A DNA stretch of 64,000 bases, taken from assembly GCA_936450465.1 (NCBI GenBank), contig OW388302.1, positions 56,176,959 through 56,240,958 on the forward strand, in the 5' to 3' direction. The position numbers were made by a program, and so were the translations under genes. Position 1 is the first letter of the stretch; each line of letters starts with the position of its first letter. The notes beneath the pieces were generated by a model. The model saw nothing but the letters and a program-made list of their open reading frames with translations, did no database searches and had not been told where the DNA came from. Shown here one piece after another: positions 34,179 through 43,419 of the stretch. This DNA is from Gibbula magus (taxonomy: Eukaryota > Mollusca > Gastropoda > Trochida > Trochidae).

Positions 34179-35594
34179 GGGCCCACTTGCACAAAGCGAT
34201 TGTATCTCTACAATAGTCGTAACTGTAATTGTAAGGGAAATAGCTAGTACTGTTGTAAGTCCTTACAATCGATGGTAAAAATAGCGTCATACATGGCTGC
34301 TGAGGAAACTGTAGTAGAGAAAATTAAGCGTGTATTTAGATACAGAACATCGCCAGTAGATTCATTGACTGAGAATGAACTCATCTCCAGGTATAGATTG
34401 GCCCGCCATGCAATATTCACTCTTCTACATAACGTGAGACCACACATTGAACATATGACGAAGCGTTCGCATGCACTTTCGCCAGAGACACAGTTGCTTT
34501 TGACACGCAGGTAGTTGAGTAAAGGAGGGTTTTTAATGGAAATAGGAGATTTGCATGGCGTCCACGAGTCCTCCGTTTCACGCTCCATCCTACGTACAAT
34601 CAATGCCATCAACGCCGTTTTGGAGATAAAGTTCAACCAGGAAACGAGCCAAGTGAGAATGCACGACTTCTACAAGATTGCTGGCTTCCCTAGAGTTATT
34701 GGTGCCGTAGATGGAACCCTCGTTGCTATCAAAAGACCACCCACAGACGAAGAAGTTGCATACGTTTGCACGAAAGGGTTTCACGCCATAATTGTTCAGG
34801 CCGTATGCGACGCCAAGTTACGGTAATCAAATTGAGAGTAGCTTCCCTTGTATTCTAAAAATAGATCGAAATAAGTTCTGTATAAAAAACAACATTTTAT
34901 GATAAGAATTCGTATCCAAAATAAAATAGTTCATTTATTTTTGGGGAGCAAAGAAAACATTGTTAATTTAGAGAATACCCATTAATATAAATAAATATAT
35001 AGGACCATCAGAAAATATCATAAGGCCATGGCAGACAAAAGAAAATTAGTTGATGTAAGGATTATTTTTTTTCCTAAGTGTAAGTAAAAGTTTTCAGGCA
35101 AGCAAATAAGGTACAAAAATTGATTGAAATATCATAGTTTTAAAAGATAAATGTATTCATAAAATTCCAAGAAGCAAGTTTTCTCCAAATTTGTCAAAAT
35201 CCTGCAAGGAAATTTCTTGAGTAACTTATTATTCTTTTTTGCCTAATAATAATTTTTGGTAATTGATAAAATTTGATAAATTCCATTTCGTAACTAAGGG
35301 CACAATCAATTTGTATATGAATTCAACAGTGGGGGAAATTTGAGAGAGGTGAGGTTTACAGATGGAAAAGGGATTTTGTACAAGAAAACAGACTCATTTG
35401 TTAAGTTTAGAAAACGAATCCACATTAATCATACCAATAAAAATATATTTGTATATTCTTCCAAATAACAGATTCATCAACACGGTAATCCGATGGCCAG
35501 GATCATGTCATGATTCCATGATATTCACCAACAGCTCGCTTGGACAATACGTAGAACAGGGAAATGTTGACGGATGGCTATTGGGGGATTCTGG
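34179..35594 (+). mobile_element. PIF/Harbinger transposon (HARBI1-like), with intron, inactive
   Basis: Left end GGGCCCACTTGCACAAAGCG + ATTGTA looks like a Harbinger-type terminal repeat; the right end was not found. Exon 1 (about 34272-34822) has an N-terminal region, a stop TAG at 34512, a helix-turn-helix-like block (IGDLHGVHESSVSRSI) and the DDE nuclease start FPRVIGAVDGTLVAI (first catalytic Asp). Donor CG|GTAATC splices in phase 2 to exon 2 (35472-35594, acceptor AATAACAG) with IRWPGSCHDSMIF (second Asp), ending GDSG|GTAGGT. The third acid would be in a later exon not found. Inserted between stalk exons of the host gene. Confidence 0.75.
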
Positions 35595-35799
35595 GTAGGT
35601 CTAAATTCCTTTCCTCTCATCCAAGATGACAATTGAGTGTTAATAAATACCAGAAGCTATCAAAGATAAAGATAAAGGTATTATCATGAATGTTGTTAAT
35701 TTTCTTTAATATATATGTAAAACTAGAGCCTCAATTTTAAATTCATAAATCTGTAATATTTCATGGGCGCTTGTTTCAAATTTGTAATGTAATTGTATT

Positions 35800-36120
35800 T
35801 TCCTGATTTTTTTTACGTCCTTAACATCACCGGCAAGACCTTGAATGGTCTTGGCAGAGGCGCAGTGGTTTGTCATCGGTAGATGAAATGACTAGAAATC
35901 TAGGCCATGTGCTTGAATTTGTAGATGTTGAGATATTTGTGATATTTGATGAAGTTGACTCTTCCTCAGAAGAGTGATTGGCATCCTTTGAACGAGTTCG
36001 CTTTTTTTTACCTAATGGACCCATGTTAGGATAATAAAATTTCATCAGCCTGGATCCCCACCCACCACGGAGCACCAACAGCTCCTGCCGACAGCACCGG
36101 GGATACCAGGATGACATACT
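35800..36120 (-). pseudogene. LINE ORF1/gag-like fragment, minus strand
   Basis: From the ATG at 36117 the frame gives a basic stretch (GKKKRTRSKDANHSSEEEST), a Ser/Thr-rich linker, then WPRFLVISSTDDKPL, a signature I know from ORF1 proteins of mollusc and cephalochordate LINEs. After it, a deletion of a few codons plus a shift leads into SAKTIQGLAGDVKD in another frame, the expected continuation. So this is a fragment with an internal deletion. Confidence 0.55.
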
Positions 36121-36389
36121 CCATTAAAGAGTTGCCAATTTTTCACTGGATTGACCCATTGGCCACCGCTATCTTGGAAACTGAGCAAATTTGATGAATG
36201 TGATTAAGAGAGAGCTGAGAATAGAGCAGCAAGCAGAACGTAGAGATAAGTACATCAGGAAGGATAGCGTTGTGAAAAGGTGGCGAAGTTATGCAAGAGA
36301 GCATCACGAAAGCACAGAAAATAATTGCAAAGAGAGGTAGCAGCGTAAGAAGAAGGATAGAAAAGATGTGCACAACCAAGTGCTTGGCA

Positions 36390-36625
36390 TGACCAGCCGA
36401 TTAACCAGACCGGGCCCATCTGCCCACCTGTCTCGGAAATCGGGGCCGAAGAAGTGTATTGTTCAGTGTTAGCTTTAAGCTAAACACATTCCTCAACCAC
36501 CAGGCATCCTTCCTCCACCCGTACAGGTCGCAGTCCACGGCAAACTGACTGCCCCCTTTTAGTCGCCTCTTACGACAAGCAGGAGGAACTGAGGGCCTAT
36601 TCTAACCCGGGCACCCCACGGGGGT
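36390..36625 (-). repeat. Conserved mollusc repeat tail
   Basis: The segment with TAGTCGCCTCTTACGACAAG and GGCCTATTCTAACCCGGGCA matches a sequence I remember as very common in gastropod genomes, linked to LINE/SINE repeats. It may be the 5' region of the ORF1 fragment on the minus strand. Based on memory, not on a comparison here. Confidence 0.4.
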
Positions 36626-36668
36626 GTCTAATCTGTCAAACTATGGATATGAAAACTTATGCAATGTC

Positions 36669-36965
36669 ATGCGGGATAGCGCAGTGGTTAGCGCATTCGG
36701 CTTCGGATCAAGAGGTCCGGGGTTTGAATCCCGCCAGGGGCACGGTAACTTTGTCTGCAGTAGAGAATAGTTCTACACGCAGTCAGGTTTGGGTGCAATG
36801 CTACACTGAATTTCGGTTCGCTAGTTCCAGCCATTGCTCGCAGGTTTCACTGCAATGCATAGCCACATGGCGTTGTCGGCTTTCTCCCTGCCATAATACT
36901 AGCAGCCGCGATATAAGTGAAATACTCTTGAAAGCGGTGTTAAACCCCAACTCACCTCACCTCAT
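36669..36965 (+). mobile_element. tRNA-derived SINE, plus orientation
   Basis: Complete copy with A box (TAGCGCAGTGG), B box GGGGTTTGAATCC, body with small deletion near 36815, GCGGTGTTAAACCCC and an ACCTC tail. TSD is short or unclear (TCATGC on both sides). Confidence 0.9.
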
Positions 36966-37044
36966 GCATTGAGTTTAGATGACTTTCTTACAATATTTGA
37001 TTTCATGAATTTCTTTTGACATGTCATTGTTTTCTCGTCTTCAG

Positions 37045-37132
37045 TACATCATCGGTAAAGGAGTACGCTGTCGGGATATTGTGCGCTGGGACTCCAACCC
37101 GAGGGTTCAAGTAAATGGAATATCTTGTCCCG
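37045..37132 (+). CDS. Candidate exon with two cysteines, stalk-protein gene
   Basis: Acceptor TCGTCTTCAG (37035-37044), donor CCCG|GTAAGC. Only phase 0 is open at the start, whereas the upstream exons end in phase 1, so a connecting exon is missing or was lost with the transposon insertions between 34.2 and 37.0 kb. The end is phase 1 and fits the next exon. Encodes YIIGKGVRCRDIVRWDSNPR + VQVNGISCP with a Cys pair that could close a small extracellular loop. Confidence 0.5.
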
Positions 37133-37278
37133 GTAAGCATATTCTACAACTCAATGAGATTTTATTGTTTGTTTGTATCTATGATAATGTAACGTTTGAA
37201 ATAGGCGACACTCTACTTTTCATTAAATGTTCCCTATATTGTTAAATAAACTATTTTTTTTACCTTATTTATTTTCAG

Positions 37279-37516
37279 ATTCAACAAGACCTTTAACTAT
37301 CAACACTTCTACTTCTCCTACTAATAATTCTTCTACTGATACAAGCGCTACTGCTACTCCTTCCGCTACCACTACTACTACTACCACCACTACTACTTCT
37401 ACTACTACTACTACTACTACTACTACTCCCGCTACCACTATTACTGCTACTATTATTAACGCAAAGTTCTGCTTCTCCCGCTACTATTACTGGTATTACT
37501 ACTACCGCTACTATTA
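37279..37516 (+). CDS. Thr-rich mucin-like exon with microsatellite
   Basis: Acceptor ATTTTCAG; joins in phase 1 to the previous exon. After DSTRPLTINTSTSPTNNSST the translation is a poly-Thr/Ala/Pro tract from an (ACT)n repeat (37365-37432), typical of O-glycosylated stalks. The frame shifts near 37465: Thr-rich coding continues in another frame to about 37610, so slippage in the microsatellite or a small intron is likely. End of the exon is not defined. Confidence 0.45.
37365..37440. repeat. (ACT/ACC)n trinucleotide microsatellite in coding context
   Basis: About 25 triplets of ACT with ACC and TCT variants. The complementary-strand open frame over it (37293-37646) is a by-product. Confidence 0.85.
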
Positions 37517-37652
37517 ATAATACTACTCCTGCTGTCACTATTCCTGGTACTGCTACTAGTGCAACTGCTACTAACGTCACTACTCGCACCACTACTGCTA
37601 ACATTTTACATATAAATGTATCCTTAGTTCCTGCTTTTATACCCACTCCCAG

Positions 37653-37801
37653 CTTCTGTCGACTTGAATGGCGATTATGTCAATGATGATGATGAAGATG
37701 GTAGTGATGAAGACATAGGGATTGTGACAGGTATATTTATATTAGTGTTATTTGTTCTAATTGGGGTTTCCATATATAAGAAGTGGAGAACACGAAATTG
37801 A
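37653..37801 (+). CDS. Candidate terminal exon A: transmembrane anchor
   Basis: Acceptor CCCACTCCCAG (pyrimidine-rich) with phase 1, then SVDLNGDYVNDDDEDGSDED, an acidic juxtamembrane segment, followed by one hydrophobic helix IGIVTGIFILVLFVLIGVSI (about 37716-37775) and a short basic tail YKKWRTRN before the TGA at 37799. This is the layout of a type I single-pass membrane protein. The acceptor phase matches the phase-1 donors upstream. Confidence 0.55.
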
Positions 37802-37934
37802 ATCAATCATCAAGAAAATCTTTATGATTCAATTGATAGAGGACATCGCATATGTTTAAACTCAGTAGAGCAAACTAGTATATAATACTGCGACATCCTT
37901 TTAAACTTTTTTTCTCTTTCCCACGAACTTCCAG

Positions 37935-38071
37935 GTCATCTTCGCAGGGTCACAGATGGTCTAATTTCACTCGGTGTTCTGGTGGTGATGGCGATAGTCT
38001 CGGGTATTGTTTTCCGTATGAGGAAAGCAATACGTCGACGCTTTCGCTATTACTGCCAGGACAACCGATAA
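37935..38071 (+). CDS. Candidate terminal exon B: alternative transmembrane anchor
   Basis: Acceptor CGAACTTCCAG, again phase 1. Encodes HLRRVTDG, a hydrophobic helix LISLGVLVVMAIVSGIVF and a longer basic tail (RMRKAIRRRFRYYCQDNR) ending at TAA 38069. Same design as exon A with unrelated sequence. Since both exons end in stops and share phase, they would be mutually exclusive 3' exons, or the second could belong to a paralogous gene. Confidence 0.5.
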
Positions 38072-38142
38072 GAAATTCCTAACTCAATACCGGCACCTCC
38101 TACTAGCCCAATTCCAACATGACCGCCCTTGTCAGCATCTAG

Positions 38143-38967
38143 ACCTATCATGTCGGTCTCAAACCCGATGGCCTGTCTCCTGTCGCTGCTCCCCAACTTG
38201 TGCGCTCTCCTCTAAACTCGGATGATTCTGAGGCAGCTCCTCTAAACCTCTCAGATGATTCTGATGCAGTGCAAACCGCCATGGCTGAAATTTCTACAGC
38301 CATTGCTGCCATCCCAGATGAAATCCCCATCTTATTCCCGTATGTTCACATACCAGGAGTCACCGTTGGAACCAAAACCGACGCAGCAGACCCACATGAT
38401 GTCACCACCACCACCACCACCACCACCACTACTCTCCCCACCGTTAACCATGCATCAGGAGTCACCGTTGGTACCCAAACCGACGCAGCAGACCCACATG
38501 ATGTCACCACCACCACTACTCTCCCCACCGTTAACCACGCATCTCTCCCAGGGGATACTACCAATTCCTCGTTCAAGTTCGAGTCAGATGTGATGTCATG
38601 GGATCCAACTGCAGACATCGGGGAAGCAGAGTGGGCACCTGTCTCTCCTTCCTCTGCTCACGTCTCCCTCAACCTCAACCCTACCCCTGTCCACGTCTCC
38701 CCCACTCCTCACGACTCCCTCAATCTACTCACCCCTCTCCATTTCTCCCTCAAACCTACCTCTCACATCTCTACTCAGCCTACCCTGGCTCACACATCTC
38801 TCTCGATTCGCAACACCCCCTCCGACTTCAATTTATCTCTTAAACCCCATTCTCATGCAGCCAAAAAAATAATGGTAATGACTCCACCTTCTCTAAGTGT
38901 CGAGCCCCCAAAACAAAGGCCCATTCTAGAAAAGCGACGCCCAAGGCGTTTGAGCTTAAGTTTATAA
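38143..38967 (+). CDS. Low-complexity Pro/Ser/Thr-rich ORF with internal repeat
   Basis: Open for 274 codons after the TAG at 38140; possible acceptor CAGCATCTAG just before. No good ATG, so if real it is an exon. Acidic start (DDSEAAPLNLSDDSDAV), then two copies of HIPGVTVGTKTDAADPHDV + Thr run + LPTVNHAS (38340-38545), then a Pro/Ser/Thr/His-rich part and a basic end (EKRRPRRLSLSL). Predicted disordered. Its position after the anchor exons would allow a cytoplasmic tail if spliced, but the frames do not show this. Function unknown. Confidence 0.4.
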   Translation, partial: TYHVGLKPDGLSPVAAPQLVRSPLNSDDSEAAPLNLSDDSDAVQTAMAEISTAIAAIPDEIPILFPYVHIPGVTVGTKTDAADPHDVTTTTTTTTTTLPTVNHASGVTVGTQTDAADPHDVTTTTTLPTVNHASLPGDTTNSSFKFESDVMSWDPTADIGEAEWAPVSPSSAHVSLNLNPTPVHVSPTPHDSLNLLTPLHFSLKPTSHISTQPTLAHTSLSIRNTPSDFNLSLKPHSHAAKKIMVMTPPSLSVEPPKQRPILEKRRPRRLSLSL

Positions 38968-38969
38968 AC

Positions 38970-39811
38970 TCAACCCCTCCATATCTCTACTTACCTCACA
39001 CCCAACCCGGTCCCGCCGTCCCCTCTAACAAAGTTCTGTGTGAAAAATTTTACATATTATTTGGTGTTTTCATAATCATACAGATTGTAAGAAGTCATAC
39101 ATATTGTAAGAGTAAAAAGGTTGTAAGTGTCAAACGGGTTGTAAAGAGTCATACAGGTTACGAATTTCATTGTTTGCAAATTATCCTGGTGAATTCTCTG
39201 AAAGGTATTTCTTGCAAGGAAACGTGACATGTGCACATGATAAATATGACCCTGATAATGTTTCAGCAATTGGGTATTGTATGTTTCTTTGTATGCCTGT
39301 GATGTCTGTGTTTTTGTTCATTTTATAGTATGATAAGGCTTATAATATAATTAAACACAACTATATACACGCTTAGAAATATGTTGTGATTTCAGCTTTA
39401 TTTTCGCGTGAACATTATATTGTTTGTAATTTACAATTTTGTTTATACCTCATTTGGAAAAGGACAACGTTTGTTTATCCTACTCAATCTGCTATTATTT
39501 TTGCTTCATGGAAAATGACAACCTTTTTGTTTATTTATTCATAATTTGTAAGGTTTTATTTTTTTGGGTCAGGAAGTTATTTTAAAAGTAGATAAAGTTT
39601 CTTATGTTCTATGTATGTGTCTACAAGTTATTTTGTGTATTCTAAAAGTTACTTTTCATTATGTTAGTTAGCAACTATGTGTACACAACATGTTTATATG
39701 TATGTTTATATGTTTCTTCAATTGTTTTTTTTCATTGAAATTGTGGGTGTCAGCTCACAGAGTGTGACTTCAAGTTGAGTAGGTACACTATTAACAAGAG
39801 TCATCAGAAGA
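38970..39811. other. Intergenic, AT-rich, no gene seen
   Basis: Contains a short degenerate repeat around 39083-39160 (GTAAGAAGTCATAC, GTAAAGAGTCATAC). AATAAA-type signals are not clear after the ORF at 38967. Confidence 0.45.
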
Positions 39812-41172
39812 TGACATATCCCACCGGTTCCACAACATATGTAAAACACATCTTTTACAGATACTTGTGTATCTACTACCGTACTTCAGTTAGTGGGTAT
39901 TACAGAGTTTCAGGAATGTTAAGGGTTTTAGACTTCTGCTCCAGAAGCAGTCAAAATCAACAACAACCAACATCCCTCTCATGTTTCTATGGAAACAGAA
40001 AAAAATTAATTTTTCAGAAAAAATCTGAAAATATCAAAAGGCACCACTTCAGTCAGTTGGCAATACAAAAATGCAAAGTTTCAGGAAGATATGATGAACG
40101 GTTTTGGAGCTGTGCTCCGGAAACGAGCCTGTCTCTGAACAAAGTCCAACTTCAACATGTTTCTATGGAAAAAAAATTTTTTTTTCAGAAATCTGAAAAT
40201 ATCAAAAGGCACCACTTCAGTTAGTGATATGATATGCTTTTATTCAGGAAAAGAGGCCACCGGCCCATTATACATGTTCAGAGCATGATAAATAGAGAAT
40301 ACTAAACGATGTCCCGTTTAATAACATATTTATGAAACGAGTGGTGGTTTGGTATTTAACGAGCGAAAGCGAGTTAAATGCCATACCATCCACGAGTTTC
40401 ATAAATATGTTATTAAACGGGACTGAGTTTAGTATTTTATTTATTACACGCTGATAGAAATGAAGCTATACTGCAAGAAAACTTGACTTGAAAGGAGGAC
40501 ACCCGCCATCGCCACCGGGCCGCAAGCACTGTGACGTCAGATCTAAACGTTTGTGACGTCAAACTTTGGCAATTATGACGTCATGAACCGATTATGACGT
40601 CCGGCTGCGATCGCTTGAACGTGCAAAGTTTCACAACAGTGTTGAATAACATTTCAATGTTTCACAACAGTAGTATCTTCAACCAGAGTGTAATAAATTC
40701 AGTTTTAATACAAGAGCGCTGTATTATACATTTACAGGTTAAATTGAGAACATTTGATGTCGGATATTATACAACAGGTATCCCTTTAAAAAAGGAATTA
40801 CGTTTCTTTGCAGCAAGAAATATATATTTTGCCAGTTGCTTCAGTTAGTGGGTAAAACACATGCAAAGTTTCAGGAAGATATGATGAACGGTTTTGGAGC
40901 TGTGCTCCAGAAACGAAACTGTCTCTGAACAAAGTCCAACTTCAACATGTTTCTATGGAAACGAAACAAAATAAAATGTTCAGATATCTGAAAATATCAA
41001 AAGGCACCACTTCAGTTGGTGGGTAATACACATGCAAAGTTTCAGAAATATATCATGAATGGTTTTAGAGTTCTGCTCCGGAAACGAAATGATTACGGAC
41101 GGACAAACGGACAGACGGATGGACGGACAGGGCGATGACTATATCCCACGGTATTACATACCGGTGGGATAA
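39812..41172 (+). mobile_element. Pearl/Helentron-like element, TATCCCACCGGT-ended
   Basis: Left end near 39819 TATCCCACCGGT, right end hairpin around TATCCCACGGTATTACATAC + CGGTGGGATA (41142-41171), preceded by a GGAC-type microsatellite (41096-41128). Interior is an array of about 170-bp units (ATGCAAAGTTTCAGGAAGAT, CAAAGTCCAACTTCAACATG, ATCTGAAAATATCAAAAGGC). The same architecture as the CGGGCCTTTCAGGCC-ended elements, different sequence. Interrupted by the element at 40229-40839. No ORF. Confidence 0.7.
40229..40839. mobile_element. Foldback element inside the array, with CRE-like cluster
   Basis: CTTCAGTTAGTG stands on both sides (40217-40228 and 40840-40851), consistent with a 12-bp duplication, though it also belongs to the array unit. 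It contains a strong palindrome at 40300-40436: AATACTAAACGATGTCCCGT pairs with its complement ending at about 40436, with CGAAAGCG at the apex. Further right are TGACGTCA at 40532, 40554 and 40576 and TGACGTCC at 40595. Non-coding. Confidence 0.6.
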
Positions 41173-41174
41173 CA

Positions 41175-42395
41175 AGAGAATTAGTGAGCACAGCTCACTC
41201 ATGATACCCACGCTTTTAACATTGGTAAAAAAGAAATGTTTGAAAATAGCAAAAGGGCATCAATGTTTAAACTTTTGGATGAACAGACCATTATATATAA
41301 GTATTATTAAAGCAGAGTAAGTATTACACTTGTAAGCATGTTTTAGAAGTAAAAGTCGAAAAATTTGAAAAATGTCATTAAATATGCAAATGAGGGTATG
41401 AAACATACAAATATGCAAATGAGGGTATGAAATATAAAAATGACAGATGTACACATCAGTGGTTTCGTAACATTTGAACAATTAGTGTCTGAGTTATGAG
41501 TGGAACAAAAAGTGTGAATGGCGAGGATGAAAAACGGAGAAAATTTGCATAAATTATGCAAATGAGGGTATGAAACATACAAAAGGCAGATGTACACATC
41601 ATGGTGATTGTACATATCAAGTTTCTTAACATTTGGACAACTGCTTTCAGAGTTATGAGTGGAACAAAAAGTGTGAATGGTTAAGTCGAAAACGGAGAAT
41701 ATTTGCATAAATTATGCAAATGAGGGTATGAAACATACAAAAGGCAGATGTACACATCGTGATGATTATATGTATCAAGTTACAAGACATTTGAACAATT
41801 AGTATTTGAGTTATGAGTGGAACAAAAACTGAATGGCAAAGTCGAAAAACGGATAAAATTTGCATAAATTATGCAAATTAGAGTACGAAACATACAAAAG
41901 GCACATGTGGGGACCATAAAGTGTACATACATAAAGTTTCATAACAATTGAACAAGTAGTATTTGAGTTATGAGCGGAACCAAAAGTGTAAGCATAGACG
42001 CGCACACAAAGACGCTTAAAAGTGGAAAATCTGAAAAAATAATCATGGAATCTGAGTGAAACATAGAAAATGCACATCTAGGGACCATAAAGTGTACATG
42101 TATAAAGTTTCATAACAATTGAACAAGTAGTATTTGAGTTATGAGCGGAACCAAAAGTGTGACCATAGACGCGCACACAAAGACGCTTAAAAGTGGAAAA
42201 TCTGAAAAAATAATCATGGAATCTGAGGGAAACATAGAAAAGGCACATCTAGGGACCATAAAGTGTACATGTATAAAGTTTCATAACAATTGAACAAGTA
42301 GTATTTGAGTTATGAGCGGAACCAAAAGTGTTCCGGACGGACGGACGCGCTGAGCGCTATATACCCCCGACTACTTCGTAGCGGGGGTATAAAAA
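41175..42395 (+). mobile_element. Second pearl/Helentron-like element, CCCCCGC-hairpin-ended
   Basis: Directly follows the previous element. Array of about 157-171-bp units, marked by GAGTTATGAGTGGAACAAAA at 41491, 41650, 41808, 41965, 42136 and 42307. Units up to 41900 contain TTTGCATAAATTATGCAAAT. Right end: GGACGGACGGACG (42334-42346) and hairpin TACCCCCGACTACTTCGTAG + CGGGGGTA (42362-42390). Its right end interrupts the gene on the minus strand. Confidence 0.7.
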
Positions 42396-42771
42396 TCAGT
42401 TTGTTGAAAAGACGATTATTCTTCGATTTCCCTTGACCCATAAAAATCAAATGAGTTGATGATTCAAGCGCCTCTGTATATTGATCATTCATCAGGATGT
42501 CATACTGCGCATTTCTTCTCATGGCTGGTGTTAGGACAACTTTCCAAAGGGACTCCTCACGAATTTTGATTTGATCAACAGAACGGATGAGTAGTAGCAA
42601 GTCTCGGGGGAGGTCGCTGATTTTACATCTGTTGGATGTCTCCTGATATTTTCCCTCTTCATCGACTTTCCCCATGAGTTCCTCTCTAGTCAGAGTAACA
42701 ACCCTCGGCTTGAACAGTTTCTTGTTGTCGGTGTCCATGGGTGATGCAGCACGCTTAGATGATGATGCCAT
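42396..42771 (-). pseudogene. Unknown intronless gene, 3' end cut by the pearl-like element
   Basis: Start chosen at ATG 42771 (MASSSKRAASPMDTDNKKLF); an earlier ATG at 42888 would add a Leu-rich leader lying upstream of the likely transcription start. About 125 residues of balanced, charged protein (REELMGKVDEEGKYQ, SDLPRDLLLLIRSVDQIKI, ESLWKVVLTP) end where the frame enters the hairpin end of the element at about 42395; the last 28 residues of the open frame are element sequence. No family recognised. Compact TATA promoter and no introns would fit a mobile-element- or virus-derived gene, but that is a guess. Confidence 0.45.
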
Positions 42772-42814
42772 GTTTTTCATTAGGAGCAGCAACAGTTGAA
42801 GATAGATGTCGATG

Positions 42815-42853
42815 ATTGAATGTTGTGTGCTCAAACTTCCTATCAATTTATAG
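42815..42853 (-). promoter_or_regulatory. TATA-box promoter of the gene at 42771
   Basis: On the minus strand CTATAAATTG (42853-42844) stands about 75 bases before the ATG; a start site about 28-30 bases downstream (around 42818) would give a leader of about 45-50 bases without an upstream ATG. Confidence 0.5.
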
Positions 42854-42918
42854 TGGAGGTTCGATGGGTTGAGTACAATACATTTCAAACATTAGTTTGA
42901 ATATTGTTGATATAGATG

Positions 42919-43415
42919 GAGTGAGTACATTACCAATTAAATTCTATTTCAATACTCCATTCACCACCCATTTTGGTCCACGTCTCCTTGATGCAGGTGG
43001 ACTGAGTACATTACCAATTAAATTCTATTTCAATACCCCATTCACCACCCATTTGGTTCACGTCTCCTTGATGCAGGTGGACTGAGTACATTACCAATTA
43101 AATTCTATTTCAATACCCCATTCACCGCCCATTTGGTTCACGCCTCCTTGATGCAGGTGGACTGAGTACATTACCAATTAAATTCTATTTCAATACCCCA
43201 GGTGACACGAGTACAGGTGACACGAGTACAATACCCTTTCAATTTTCCAAATTCAATACCCCATTCAATTTAGGTACCCACCCTTGTTATGTGAGTACAT
43301 TACCGATTAAATTCTATTTCAATACCCCACTCACCACCCATTTGGTTCACGCCTCCTTGATGCAGGTGGACTGAGTACATTACCAATTAAATTCTATTTC
43401 AATACCCCAGGTGAC
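42919..43415. repeat. 80-bp tandem array upstream of the TATA gene
   Basis: GAGTACATTACCAATTAAAT recurs at 42923, 43004, 43084, 43164, 43293 (variant) and 43373, a period of 80-81 bp. Between 43200 and 43290 and after 43405 a related motif, GACACGAGTACAATACCC, takes over. The array starts about 70 bases upstream of the TATA box on the gene's promoter side. Confidence 0.9.
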
Positions 43416-43419
43416 ACGA

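Noticed and set aside
37293..37646. Minus-strand Ser/Val-rich open frame
   Set aside because: It is the complement of the ACT microsatellite exon; composition follows the repeat.
42310..42395. C-terminal 28 residues of the unknown minus-strand ORF
   Set aside because: They translate the terminal hairpin and microsatellite of the pearl-like element.
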